In this document: positions 35,890-48,592 of the stretch, piece after piece
Position numbering within the stretch: position 1 is the first letter of the stretch
Layout of the letters: each line of letters starts with the position of its first letter
Source of the DNA: Cyclina sinensis
Taxonomy: Eukaryota > Mollusca > Bivalvia > Venerida > Veneridae
Direction of reading: 5' to 3'
Assembly: GCA_012932295.1 (NCBI GenBank)
Contig: JAAONU010000013.1
Coordinates: 2,774,603 to 2,838,602 of the forward strand
DNA length: 64,000 nucleotides
Program-made: the position numbers and the translations under genes
The notes under the pieces: model-generated
Told to the model about the DNA's origin: nothing
The model's input: only the letters and a program-made list of their open reading frames with translations
Databases searched by the model: none

Positions 35890-36450
35890 AAACCTGTTCA
35901 GTCTTCTCCTTGATACAAGCCATGTCCCTTGTTCATGGCTAGAAGGTATTATTATTCCAGTTTACAAAAAATAGAATGATTCCAAGGATCCAAGTAAGTG
36001 CAGGCCTATTACAATGTTTAGTCTTTTTAAGAAAGCTATTTACTTTTGTATTAAATCAAAAGTTATCATCATATTATTTTGAAAATACAAACAACTTGAA
36101 TGAAAATTAGACGGACTTTCGAAAGGGATGTTTTACTGTTCTACATTAGACCATTTAATATTTGCGCTGCAAGCAGTTATTAAAATTTAAAAAGAAAAGA
36201 CAAAAGGTCGTTTGCGCTTTTATTGCTTTTTCACAGGCCTTGACCAGGTCTGGAGGGTTGACCTGTGGCATGAACTTCTGAACTCTAGAAATGGCAAGTT
36301 TTTCAAAGTAATAAATAATATGTACCAAAACTTTAAATGTTTATCCCATCATGGGGTATGTTGCCATTCAAATTCGCCTGATCTCACTTTTAATTGCCTT
36401 ATTACATGCAAACCTACAAAGATGTCATTCCAAATATGTCATGATTAATC
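35890..36450 (+). pseudogene. Degenerate plus-strand LINE RT fragment, unit 2
   Basis: Duplicate of 14,340-14,900. The open part (36,212-36,448) reads GLDQVWRVDLWHELLN and FFKVINNMYQNFK. Same loss of downstream RT motifs. Confidence 0.8.
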
Positions 36451-37795
36451 AGAGTAAAGTAGTATAGATGGAGTGATCACATTAAACATATATTCACAAC
36501 GCAGGCCAATATATCAGGAACAGATTACAATTCTAGAATTCATAAATTCTTTAAGAGTCAAATAAGGGTAAAATCTATAACATTTTTAAAGATTTCACCA
36601 GTTTTAGTTTTATTTAAAATTTATTGATTTTTTTAAACTACTAACAGAACTCGGTTGATATGAAGCTATTCTTTACAAGACAGGATTCGAATCTTACGTA
36701 GGTTCTGAGTCAAACTAATTTTTGCTTGAGAGTCCATTTCAATACAGCGAGGACATTTTTTTAACTCATCGAAACAAGCCGATAGAAACGATATTACTTT
36801 AAACTAGGTTAAACATCACAAAAAAATCCAGTTCCTTGATTATCTATTTAAATCACTCAATTTTATAATGGTGGTGCATTTTTAAGATGATAAATGCGAA
36901 AGATAAATGTGTGCGTTTACTTGGAAAAAATAGAAGAATGATAACAACTGTCTGTTCGTTTCAATGTCGACCCAAACTTGACATTGTCTGTTTTCAGTTT
37001 ATCTATAACCGATTTATTTTTTTTCTGATAAACTGCACATTTTTGTTCTGCCGGTGTATGAAATACATTAAGGCAACTCTTACGAGACTTTGAATTGACC
37101 AAATGTATATTCCTGCACCGATACAACATACACAAGTGCAGTTTATTCCTCAAATTTCATTTCTTTTGTGGTTACATCCGAGAGAATATGTTCCAAATTT
37201 TGACACGATTTACCCTATCCACAGACAAAATTCACTTTCCCTGACGATAACTGCCTTCCATACATATATCAGGTACAACCATTTAAAATTATATATGCTT
37301 TGGTTACTCTATGTTAATATCGGAAACTCATTAATAAAATGCAGAAAAATGCATAAATTGACAATTCAAAGAGATGCTGTTTTTTTTTTTTAACTTCTAC
37401 CATAAACAAAGTTAGCCGTTCAGTTTGCTGTCCCTGTTCTGGGCTACTTAAATGTAAAACTTTGAATAAAATCACAGTTCAGAGACATTGTGTTGAAATA
37501 TTGTGTTCAACTGAAATCGAATCGACAAAATCATTACGTCTTATTTTACGCATTGGCTTTGTCCAAAACAGTGGTTCGGCATGTCACAGTTTGACAATGT
37601 TATTCAGTAATGTTTTATGCAATTCTTAGCGTGTAAAACTCAAAAAGTAGGATACTACGTCATCGTATATCTGCCTTTGGTCCCACGCGGATCGTGCTCA
37701 TGTCAAGAATCTGTCGACCGAAATGTAATCTTTTTGTTTTTCGATAAGAAATCTGTAGAGTTACAAAAGACCTTTTTTGTGCACGGAAGATTTGC
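36451..37795. other. No gene seen (unit 2 spacer)
   Basis: Counterpart of 14,901-16,228. Short chance ORFs only. Confidence 0.5.
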
Positions 37796-38314
37796 TTGTA
37801 CAAACTTAAAGAAATTTAATAGTTTAAAATTCTAGTAAAGGCTTCAAAACGGGTACATAATTCTGTATGCTCCCAGGCGGTAAAACAGCAACATTATGAT
37901 ACAGGGTCTTTAAAAAAAGTTTTGTATACGAGTAAAATATTTTCATAAAATTATGAAATTAATAGACATGATTCTTAGAAATATTTATTTGAGTCAACAA
38001 ACTTATAAATAATACTTGTGAATACTTGTGTATTTTTACATCGAAGTTCATATAAGCCAGTATAACACTGGCCATAATCGTCATAACAATAAACTAAATA
38101 TTGTTGCGTGCCAAACGGGATGGGGGCTATGCCTTTCTCAATTTGGTAGCGTTGACTTAAAATTGAAAGGCTTCTGTGGTATCTAAACAGGACTGTTGTT
38201 ATTAGATGTTCCTTCAGAGAACATAGACAGAGGAGCATACAGAATTAAAACTTCCACCCGTTTTGAAGCCTTTACTAGAATTGTAAACTATTAAATTTCT
38301 TTAACTTTGTACAA
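37796..38314. mobile_element. 0.5-kb foldback, unit 2
   Basis: Same inverted arms as 16,229-16,752, with a small deletion in the left arm (GGGTACATAATTCTG). The minus-strand frame in the spacer is longer here (37,975-38,238, 87 aa), because TGA in unit 1 is CGA here. Its changes against unit 1 are mostly non-synonymous, arguing against a constrained gene. Confidence 0.85.
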
Positions 38315-38568
38315 AAAGAACAAAACTAGACGTTATTGTAATATGAATCACTCATTTATTCAAATAATAGAAAATAAAACACATCTGAAACGTTGTTGAC
38401 AATACCAATCTGCTTAAATTCTGGTACAATTCTGTGTTGTAATTATCTAGTTAAACGCTCTAAATAGCCTTGGACGAATGAAGTAGGACCGATATGGCTT
38501 CACATAGGTTTTTAAAAATAGCGCGCCGGTGACCTTTTGAACATAAATAGCAATAATTTCTAATCATG

Positions 38569-38862
38569 AAAAGATGTTTAACTTTTCTGTAAAAGTCTCT
38601 AAAAATAAATTTGATAACCTCAATGAAGCTCAAACTATTAAAATGACTCAGATCTTGAGTCTTGTAGAATTTTTACAATTTTGGATGACAACCTAACAAG
38701 AATTTACGATGGAGTTTTGCCGAAAAGAGAGCTCCCTTTTTTCAGAGCCATTTATACTAAAATGTTCAACCATTACCCAAATATAGTTGAATAGGGGATG
38801 AAAGCTACCAGTTTGGTTGATTTATCTAAGAAAACGACCACTTTGCCGATCGCCATTCAACC
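38569..38862 (+). pseudogene. Disrupted counterpart of the unit 1 97-aa ORF
   Basis: Aligned to 17,012-17,305. The T-run after TTTACAA is one base shorter (frameshift) and GAATAG introduces a stop. No function assigned. Confidence 0.45.
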
Positions 38863-40914
38863 ATAAAATGGGTGACTCAACCAAAATTTGGCGTTTCACC
38901 CAAGCGTAGAAGTCAATTATACATGTTTTAACAATAAACAGTAATAACCGAGTAAATACATTAATCCAAACTTAGTGATTCAGCGGATCAGTGTAAAAAT
39001 GTTCATTTCACAATATGGATTAGGATTTGTCAGACTGACAAGCATGGCAAAACATTTACGAACAAGAGTTTCGAGTCGTGAAATCGGATGACAAACTATT
39101 GAATGAAAGATAACACATCAAGAAAAATTCAGTTAAACCAGTTTCATAACATACATAAATGGATTTATGTGTTTTGTCACTTTATCAGAACACTGTTCAT
39201 TGTGTATCTTATAATGAATCAGCAGGCTGACTTTGGTTAAGAAATCAATCATTTTACAAGCCTACAAGGTAGGATTTAGCAACTCTAAAACCTGGGGTGT
39301 ATCAATATTACTCTAGAATGATGAAAACATCTGGATGAATATTTTTCGTAGAGAGTCGATCATTCAAAATACTAATCAATTCAAAAAGATAGACGTACTT
39401 TGTTGCGTGGTCGTCAAAATCTTTGCAATACTGCGAAAAATCTATAAAATAAATACACATAAAGAAGTGTGATTTGTCGAGAATAATTATCGGCACTAAA
39501 TTTATAAGGTCCTGTAAATAAAATATAGTTTCTAAAATAACTTATGTATGAAAACATAATCCGAGCAATATAAGATATATATTTATATATATTTATTTAG
39601 TTATTTTTTATTTATAAGTAAAAAATTAACAGCAAATTTTCTCTTAAGCAAGTTGCGTATGCATTAGTGCAGACATTTTGCATAACTTTGCGATAATGTT
39701 ATTTATTTGTTAATGGGAGGTATTATAACTTTAAGTCTAAAATAACTGGAACTTTTCAAAAAAGCAATTATGTCTTTTTTGAGCATTGTTCTACAAGGTC
39801 TTGATTTAACTGAAATTCGCATTAGTTTTTATATGAGAAAAAAATCTAATTAATATAAGTATGGTCTTAATTTCTTTTCTCTTGTTCAGCGACTTATAAA
39901 TTATCATAACAAGTCATATGCTTTTACAAACCACTTATAACTGTTTTAAAATAGACGAATAAATTTTCAGTTTTACACTTGGACTATCTTTAAAATTGAA
40001 TAAAAGTGTGACAAAAAAGGCAGTCGGTAGAGAAATGGAAAAAAAAAACCTCGGTTATAACAGTCATTGCATCTGTTTTCAATCGTTCAATCGTCGGCAC
40101 CATACCTGACGAGCAAGACGCTTAATAATTGATATTTTCCAATTTTATGCATTTCAAATAACGTATTTATGTCGGTAACAGCTTTTACTGCAGAAATAGT
40201 TTTCTTCAGTTAATTTTCATTGCCTATTCATTTTTTAAGGTGCACCTAACACTCTATTTCAATTAATAGTGCAAATTGCAAATAATGTGTAAAATACTTA
40301 TTATCAATTAAGAGAAATAATGTTGAACGTTATCCTTTCTTTGTTACCCTCATCTTTCATTTATTTAACCTTATACAAATAACATTTATCATTGTTACAC
40401 AAAGAAATGTATATATTTATTGCAATCAATTCTGTCACTATATTGTGTGTAGTTTATCTGTGTCTGGGAAGGGCAAATTTTAATGTCGGAGACTTTGTGA
40501 CCCGGCCTTTTGCGTAAAATGTAAATGCTATGAAAAAGTTAATGCAATAAAATAGGTTTAAACTATTGACTTTGCGATTATGGATACTAATTACGGACCA
40601 TTTAGACAATAGCTCTACAGTGTGTTTTGAAGTAGTGAAGTAAATCACCGACACGTGATCTCCATTAAGCAATATTTCGTTTTTCCAGAACTGGGCATAC
40701 TCTATCTCCGGAGTCTTAAATTTGTATGACAGTTCCTTTGTTTGTCACTTTATAGATATCTTTGACATATTCGTTAGACAACTCAAATGCATCTTTCATA
40801 CACTTCAAACAAAAATTTTAAAGACGGTTGAAATGTCATGTTTCCAGCACAAAAATATTCTGTTCTGAAATGAATTAGATATTTGATAGAATAGTCTCTT
40901 CGGTCACATTTGTA
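38863..40914. other. No gene seen (unit 2 spacer)
   Basis: Counterpart of 17,306-19,346. AT-rich with short minus frames that show no recognisable domain. Confidence 0.6.
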
Positions 40915-41260
40915 GGTTTGAAAATGTTCAAACAAACGAATTATTACTGTTAGTTTGAAAACGTTTAAACAAACAAATAATAGCTGTCGGTTTGAAAACG
41001 TTAAAACAAACGAAAAACAGCTGTCGGATTGAAAACGTTTAAACAAGCGAATAATAGCTGTCGGGTTGAAAACGTTTAAACAAGCGAATAATGACTGTCA
41101 GTTTTAAAACGTTTAAACAAGCGAATAATAGCTGTAGGTTTGAAAACGTTTAAACAAGCGAATAATTACTGTCAGTTTGAAATCGTTTAAACAAGCAAAA
41201 AATAACTGTCAGTTTGAAAACGATTAAACAAGCGAATAATAACAGTCGGTTGGAAACGTT
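40915..41260. repeat. 37-bp minisatellite, about 9 copies, unit 2
   Basis: Same monomer as 19,347-19,656 with one extra copy. Minus-strand frames crossing it read a repeated FKRFQ/LNVFK-type peptide, an artefact of the repeat. Confidence 0.92.
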
Positions 41261-41510
41261 TTTGATTTCACTATGATAAGATCGAAAGGTAGAATTTTAT
41301 CAAAACTTCAAACTTCAAACTTTCATTGTATAAATGGCCCCCAGCCCATATACAAAGATGTATATACATATTGTACAAATACAAACAAGGACATTTACCT
41401 GTAAAAAAGCAAAAAAATTGACGGATCATGATACCATAGCAAATACAATTTTAACATGTAACAAATTTTTACATGTAGGCATAGGTATTCATAACTATGA
41501 ATTATAATAT

Positions 41511-42099
41511 TTACCCATTTATAACATTGTCTCTATGTTTGAATGCTTGAAACAAATATATCGCAACATCTCTAATTAACTGAATATTCTTTGTTGACAT
41601 GAGAATATTGAATTTAACGATGTTCGGGTTATCTATGTATTTATTTGGAAGATATTTCTTCCTTATATCAGAGTACAAAGGGCAGACTAATAAAATGATA
41701 CTCATTTTCTATAGTGTTACAACAATTAATACATAATTGCTGATTAATAGGTAACTGTAAATATCTTCCCTTTTCGATCAATAGGTTATCAGATGAAGCT
41801 CTAAAGTTCACTAGACATCGTTTATATTTCAAAATATCTATGCCATTAACATATGTTTCAATAGTAAACTCTTTTTTAAAGTTCACGTAACATTTGGAAA
41901 GTTTTGCATTACTCAAACACTCTTGGTTCCATATTTGTAAATACTGATCCTTTAACCGTTGTTTATAATCACGTAAAGAATTTTCTATATCTACTACAAA
42001 CTGGGATTCCCAGATATAGCCAAACCCATTTTTATATACATTTAAACGAATATTTGTAACCCAGTTGACGTAACCAAAACTATCATCCACTTTTAACAT
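41511..42099 (-). pseudogene. LINE ORF2 C-terminal domain, copy C
   Basis: The longest surviving version: blocks GYVNWVTNIRLNVYKNG, YVNFKKEFTIETYV and a CINCC-NTIENEYHF segment of the zinc-knuckle type, then PLYSDIRKKYLP in a second frame. Typical of the C-terminal tail of CR1-group RT proteins. Confidence 0.8.
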
Positions 42100-42340
42100 A
42101 CCACAGCAAAGCCTTATATACCTATCTGATCTACACTCTAAAAGTTTCAGCCAATATTTTATACACCTACAAGAGGCAGTTATATATATAAAGGATAACG
42201 CCCAATATCCCCCATAATTGCAGCATTACATGCATTTTCTGACAAGTTCAAAAATCTCTTACAGGCAAATATATATACAGCTTCTATTGATGCCATTTTT
42301 TCTGTTCCCCAAATTTCAATCCCATATAACATTATCGGGG

Positions 42341-42957
42341 TTACTTTCGAGTAAAAAATTTAAAAAAAGATACACTGTTTAGACCGGGTGCATTTAATAT
42401 ATTTCCCAACAGAAAATTCAATACCTTTTTAGCCTTAATAGCAGCGAATTCTGCCATTTTAAACAATAACATAGTAGAAGTATAAAATAAACCAACATAG
42501 TTAAAGCCTGATACACATTCAAGTTGTCTATTATTATAATGCCATTTTTCTTTATTAGACGAAATTCCCCCCTTTTTGAAAACCATTACCTTTGTTTTAT
42601 CTATATTCACTTCCAAACTATTTTCAGTACAAAAAATAGACAACGCATTTAGTCGTTTTTGTAACCCAACAATAGTATCCGACATAAGAGCAACATTATC
42701 AAAAATATTTCAACTAACGATGGATTTAACTGAATACCATGTGAATCAGAACCGGCCACTTCTATTGCTAGATCATTAATAAAAAGTGAAAATAATATAG
42801 GGCTAAGATTACAGCCTTGTCTTAAACCATCAAAGCTAGAAAAACTTCCTGTTTGACCAGATTTACACTTTACCGACATTTTTACGGACTTGTAAATATC
42901 TTTAATTGCAAGCCAAGGGAGTCCTCTTATGTTAATTGACAATAATTTGTTAAATTC
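42341..42957 (-). pseudogene. LINE reverse transcriptase remnant, copy C
   Basis: GLRQGCNLSPILFSLFINDLA and EVNIDKTKVMVFKKG are readable. The ADD-box region reads FDNVALMSD with the same Asp to Asn codon (42,695-42,697) as copy B. The upstream RT half is deleted. Confidence 0.85.
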
Positions 42958-43224
42958 CTTAGAGTTTTTTACAAAAACAACAATTCCACCCATATTCCGG
43001 CTTCCCTTATAAGAGACCCTAGCTTAACAAAAATAGTGCATAAAATATGGAAGCAAATTAAGTAAAACTGAATCATCAGTTAGCCAAGTTTTTTGGAGTC
43101 CAATTATGTCAAATTTGCTAATGTATTCATTAAAACTGTCATTTACAAAATTTCTACTGAAACCACAAATATTTCAAGATAATATTTTACAATGCTCAAT
43201 TTGTAGTGGATCTCGGCCACACCC

Positions 43225-44128
43225 CTATTCACTCTGACTATCAACTGCTTCCCCAGCATCGTCATGAGTTTCCATATTGACTTCTGCTGCAATTTGTTCA
43301 TGATCAGGTTCTCTGTTAAGTACTCTTGCACCTCGTTTAAATACTGTCGTTTTAACATCTTTCTTATCTGCAACAACAACTTTCCCTTTTATAACATACC
43401 CTTTTTGGCCTCTCAATTTCAGATTAGCCAACTCTTTCCGTTCAAAACTTGTTAAGTCGTTCGATATCCTTATTCCAGCTTCTCTTAGAATGTCTCGAAA
43501 TTTAAACAATCTAAATTTATGTTCTGGCATGTTAAACTAAGCCAAATTCATTCGTGGTTCCTCAAAAGACACCGAACCAATACGTTTAGCAAATGCTGTT
43601 CCTTCTGAAAACACAGTTACTTGAACACGATCCATGTTCTCAGAAGTAGGAATTATCAGTTCTTCTATAACTTTAGCCTTCGTTACCTCATCTGATTCAT
43701 CATCAACTTCTGGTATCCGAAAAATTCTTAAATTACACTTTTTATTTTCTCTTTCCAAAACACTAACTTGCTTTACAAGATTATTTATTTCCTCTTCTCT
43801 TGACTCAAACTTCATAGAAAACTCTTTCATGTCCAAATTCAACACATCCGTTCTGTATTCAATAGTATCGATTTTTGAGTCGAGACACTTGAGATTATTT
43901 TCCAACTTAGACTGTTTACTTTCGACCACATTTAATTTGGACCTTATTAAACATACGTCATCTTTCACAGCAACAAGATCATTTTTCATCACTGTTATTT
44001 CATTCTTAACATCTTTTATATATCCCGTCATTTGATCATTACCTTGTCTTATGGCAGTTAAAATAATTTCAGTATCCTCCTTAGGACCAGAATTCAGTTC
44101 TATGCCTGAAGCAATCAGTTATAAACGT
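43225..44128 (-). pseudogene. LINE ORF1-like coiled-coil protein, copy C
   Basis: Same layout as copy B, with the 2A-like block at 44,093-44,128. Ten residues differ from copy B in the 164-residue first part, mostly scattered through the coiled coil, consistent with neutral drift. Same in-frame TAG. Confidence 0.82.
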
Positions 44129-44956
44129 TGTTTATAAGACTCATATAGTTCACCATTAATTGGCATAGCTGCAGAACTGTTCCGTTATAGAGTGTGGTAT
44201 ACCCCGGAATATGACAGTTTATTTGGATCAAGGATGAAAAATTGTTATGTATATACTGTACCGATGTCAAAAGGCCGTACGATGCAGAAAGTAGTATAAA
44301 TGCCATAATACAAATAGCGAAAGCACGTTGATGTATATCCGTTCCCTTGGTAAAAGCACAATATTTGGCATACACCTTCTTGAATTTGTGTACTGGCTGG
44401 GCAAATAACCTATACGTGCTCGATACAAACTCCACACCCATTTTGTGGGATTTATCACACAATAGACAGTGTACACAGTGTACACAGGTGTATACAGGTA
44501 CAAGATTATATAATCATCTCACCTGAATAGTTTAATAACACATTTTACCAATAATGTCCTATAATGTCAAACAATAAGTGTCAAATAAACCGTTTACTTT
44601 CCAATTTAACTCTAGATACGAATAAGTATTTAAAACCTCCTATGTCCGTTTACTATGAAAAAAAGTGAATAGAAAATAATATCACTGTCCACCCTATTAA
44701 AAATCAGTTTAATTCAAGACACAAATAAAACACGTCTGCACAGGTAGATGTCCAGTCCATTTATTGGATTAAAGAAAACACAGAAATCGTCCTTTGGTGT
44801 TTAAAACTGAAAAGAACTTGTTTATCTTCATTTCAACATCAAACGATACCAGCCATAAAACATTATTAGTAAACGTCAATCAGATAAAATTAACAGATTT
44901 TGTAGTTGAATGTCTCGAACGTCAAGTATTTAACAAGAGCACCGCTGGGCGGAGCA

Positions 44957-47900
44957 TTATATGCCCAAAGGGTGTTTTCTTTAAGTATGATGCATTTGTG
45001 ATACAAGGAAGGAAACCTTAGGCTTTAAAATTAAACGATTTGCGTTAAATTTTGAATTTTGTGACCTCTGACTAACTGATCCGAAAATCAATAGGGGTCA
45101 TCCACTCAATATGTGCAACCATTATATGAATTTTGAAGTCTCTATGAAAAAATGATTGTTGAGTTACAGAGTGTAAATGATTCTAAACATTTAGGTCACT
45201 GTGACCCTGACCTTTGACATACTGATCCCAAAATGTATAGGGGTCATCCGATCAATGTGTGCAATTATTATATAAAGTTTGAAATCTCTATTACAAATGA
45301 TTGTCAAGTTTTGAATTTTGAATTTTTTGACATTTGACCTAATGACCCCAAAACCAATAGGGGTCATTCACTCAATATTTGCAACCATTATATGAATTTT
45401 GAAGTCTCTTTGACAAATGGTTGTTGAGTTATAGAGTGTAAATGAATCTAAACTTTTAGGTCACTGTGACCCTGACCTTTGACATACTGATCCCAAAATG
45501 TATAGGGGTCATCTGATCAATTTGTGCAGTCATGATATAAAGTTTGAAATCTCTATAACAAATGATTGTAAAGTTACATGATGGAAATGGTTTTCAATTT
45601 TAAGGTCACGGTGACCTTGACCTTTAAGCTACTAACCCCAAAATCAACAGGGGTCATTCACTTAATGTGTGCAACCATTACACGAATTTTGAAGTCTCTA
45701 CGACAAATAGTTGCCAAGTAACATAGTGTAAATGATTCTTAACATTAAGGTCACTGTGACCTTGACATTTCACATACTGACCCCAAAATGTACAGCAATC
45801 ATCCACTCAATGTGTGTAATCATGATATAAAGTTTGAAGTCTCTTTAACAAATGATTGTCAATTTACTTGGCAGAAATTGTTTTCAGTGTTAAGGTCACT
45901 GCAAAAATGATACTACACCTTTCGGTCACTGTGACCTTTGACGCCAAAATGTAGAGGGATCATTAACTCAATGTGTGCAATCATGATTTAAAGTTTGAAG
46001 TCTCTATAACAAGTAATTGTCAAGTTACTTGGTTTCACTGTTAAGGTCTATGTGACCTTGACCTTTGATCAATTGATCCCAAAATCAGTAGGTGTCATCA
46101 CTCAAGTGTGCAATCATTATATGAATTTTGAAATCTCTATGACAAATGGTTGTTGAGTTACAGGGTGTAAAACATTTAGGTGTTACTGTGACCGTGACCT
46201 TTCTTATACTGACTCAAAAATGTAAAACACAAAACACATTTGTTTCTTTTACTTCTGAGCAAAAGCAAAGCCTTGCAACGTCGCGATATGGATGTCAGTT
46301 TAAACACGTTACAGTCATGAATATTTCTTATAAAATATATGTTTAAACATCAAAATTTGACTCGTATCAGCAGAGCAAGAAAGTAAATCTAAATGCAAAA
46401 AAAAGCAAAGAAAAGAGAGGTTATAACAGAAAAAGTATCTTAAGAATATCTTGACATTACATTTATTCTCTGGTATACCGTTACTGTGTGTAGTCTTAAA
46501 TTTATGGCCTCTTCGGTTTTAATGGTTTGCAAATAATTACAAAAACGACTGTCTAAAATAATTTCAAAGTATTTGCGTTTCATTTTATATTTTATCACCT
46601 GTTTAATGAATTGCAAAGTTTTTACAGACTGATAAAAGTATCAACTTAATCAGTAATTTATCTATGAAGCTTCATCCTATTTCATAATATGTAAATGAAT
46701 TATTTAACAATTAGTACGTTTGCAATTTATAATTTTCTTTAAACAGTTACATAGACCAAAATATCATTTATAAGACGTATTGTTCACAATTTAAGCGTCA
46801 TTATTTCCCAGAAGCAGTTATTCTGAGTACATTAAATGAGTAGGTGAGTTACGTCCTGTATTTAATAACTTGCTCAACGTAAGATTTACCTTTTACCCTC
46901 TCTCTGAAAATTGATCAGATTTTTAAACCTTCAGACTAGTAAAGTTAAACTTTACTTTCGAGATTCCTAAACAGTTACGTGCGTTATCTTATAACTGACA
47001 TAAATTCCTTCGATAAAATTTGGTGACCTTTTACACACTCAAGTAAACTGACTTGTTTTGAATTTATTTCGAATGACGTCGTTTGTTGTTGTGCAGTACC
47101 GAAGTCTTGACCCCGTCGCTATTGCATAATTGATGTAAACAATATTCTTTTTTAACCGTCGAGTACTAAAAAGTTATGTATATATATATCATCTGATGAA
47201 CATATATCATGTTGGCGTTGTTGTTGTTTTATATACTCGATAAGTGTGTCAGTGGAAAAACAAAACAAGAACTGAAACGAAATATAAAAATTATCACTTT
47301 AGTAAAACTTGACGCGAATTTACATGAAATATCTATGTTGTCATTGAAACAGCCAGTAAAAGGTTGAAAGAATTTATTTATTTCTATTTTATTAGGAAAG
47401 AAAACGCACTTTCAAAAGTGTTTCAATGCATATACATTTTTTATGCGCCATAGAAAGTCTGCACAGATTTTCTCAGGTCTCAGTGTCTTGTTTGATACTT
47501 CGGATTTTTAGACTTGCAAATGCAAATATTGAAGATCACGCGCAGGGAAATATGATTAAATCAGTTCAAGTGACTCGCTGTACTCATTCGTTCCTTGATA
47601 TATTCTGATTTATTCATTACTTTACATTTATACTGATAAAAATGTATAGGGGTCATCTATCCAATGTGTGCAATCATGATAAAAAGTTTGAAGACTCTTC
47701 AATAAATAATTGTCAAGTTACATGGTTTCAATGTTAAGGTCTATGTGACATTGACCTTAGACCTACTGACCCCAAAATCAATAGGGATCGTTCACTTAAT
47801 GTGTGCAATCACAACATTATTTTTGAAGTCTCTATGACAAATGGTTGTTGAGTTACAGAGTGTAAATGATTCTAAACATTTAGGTCACTGTGACTTTGAC

Positions 47901-48506
47901 CTTTGATATACTGACCCCAAAATGTACAGTGGTCATCCACTCAATGTGTGCAATCATGATATAAAGTTTGAAGTCTCTACAACAAATGATTGTCAAGTTA
48001 CCTGGCGAAAATTATTTTCAATGGTAAGGTCACTGTGACCTTGACCTTTGATATACTGACCCCAAAATCAATAGGTGTCATTCACTCAATGTGTGCAACC
48101 ATTACATGAATTTTAAAGTTTCTTCGACAGATGGTTGTTGAGTTACAGAGTGCAAAAATGATACTACCCATTTCGGTCACTATGGCCTTTGACCCCAAAA
48201 TGTAGAGGGATCATTCACTAAATGTGTGCAATCATGATATAAAGTTTGGAGTCTCTATAACAAATAATTGTCAAGTTACATGGTTTCAATGTTAAGGTCT
48301 ATGTGACCTTGACCTTTGAGCTACTGACTCCAAAATCAATAGTGGTCATCCACAAAATGTCGGCAATAATCACATGAAGGTAAAAGACTGTAGACCAAAG
48401 AGTACTCAAGTTATCCTCCAGAAACCAAATTGCTAATGGACGGATGGACAGACGGACGGTCGGACGCCCCAGACCATAACATAATATGCCCCCTTCGGGC
48501 ATATAA
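44957..48506. mobile_element. Satellite-cored element, unit 3, split by a copied segment
   Basis: The TIRs are better preserved here: left TTATATGCCCAAAGGGTG, right (reverse complement) TTATATGCCCGAAGGGGG. The core has extra monomers near 45,290-45,450 and is interrupted at 46,225-47,637 by a duplicate of flanking unit sequence. Perfect GGTCACTGTGACC sites start at 45,194, 45,459, 45,749, 45,924 and 48,028. Confidence 0.82.
46225..47640. repeat. 1.4-kb inserted copy of the segment at 48,593-50,000
   Basis: The segment matches 48,593-50,000 in the same orientation and sits inside the satellite core. It is bounded by the direct repeat AAAAATGTA (46,216-46,224 and 47,638-47,646), and the satellite sequence resumes after it exactly where it stopped. 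The content is ordinary unit sequence and includes the empty TTAA site. Confidence 0.88.
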
Positions 48507-48592
48507 AAAGAACATAAATCGCGGAATCAAAGGTGCTGTTTCGTTTGTTTTAAAAAAAAAGGTACACAAAGTACTGTTTTTCACATTTTCGC

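Larger units (their letters stand above)
21253..42860. repeat. Array unit 2 (most complete unit)
   Basis: Collinear with unit 1 throughout. It keeps the intact right end of the pearl-like element (to 35,336), which unit 1 has lost, and the longer CATA and 37-bp arrays. It is the best reference copy for the unit. Confidence 0.93.
41300..44503 (-). mobile_element. LINE copy C with 1.7-kb internal deletion
   Basis: Same LINE as copies A and B. The 3' UTR and C-terminal domain are well preserved (143-codon frame 41,668-42,099). RT is present to about 42,957, then the sequence jumps directly into the endonuclease N-terminal region (AGAGTTTTTTAC). That removes the rest of the endonuclease, the linker and half of RT. 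ORF1 (43,225-44,128) carries the same TAG (43,537-43,539), TGA (43,174-43,176) and Lys codon (43,090-43,092) as the others. Confidence 0.87.
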
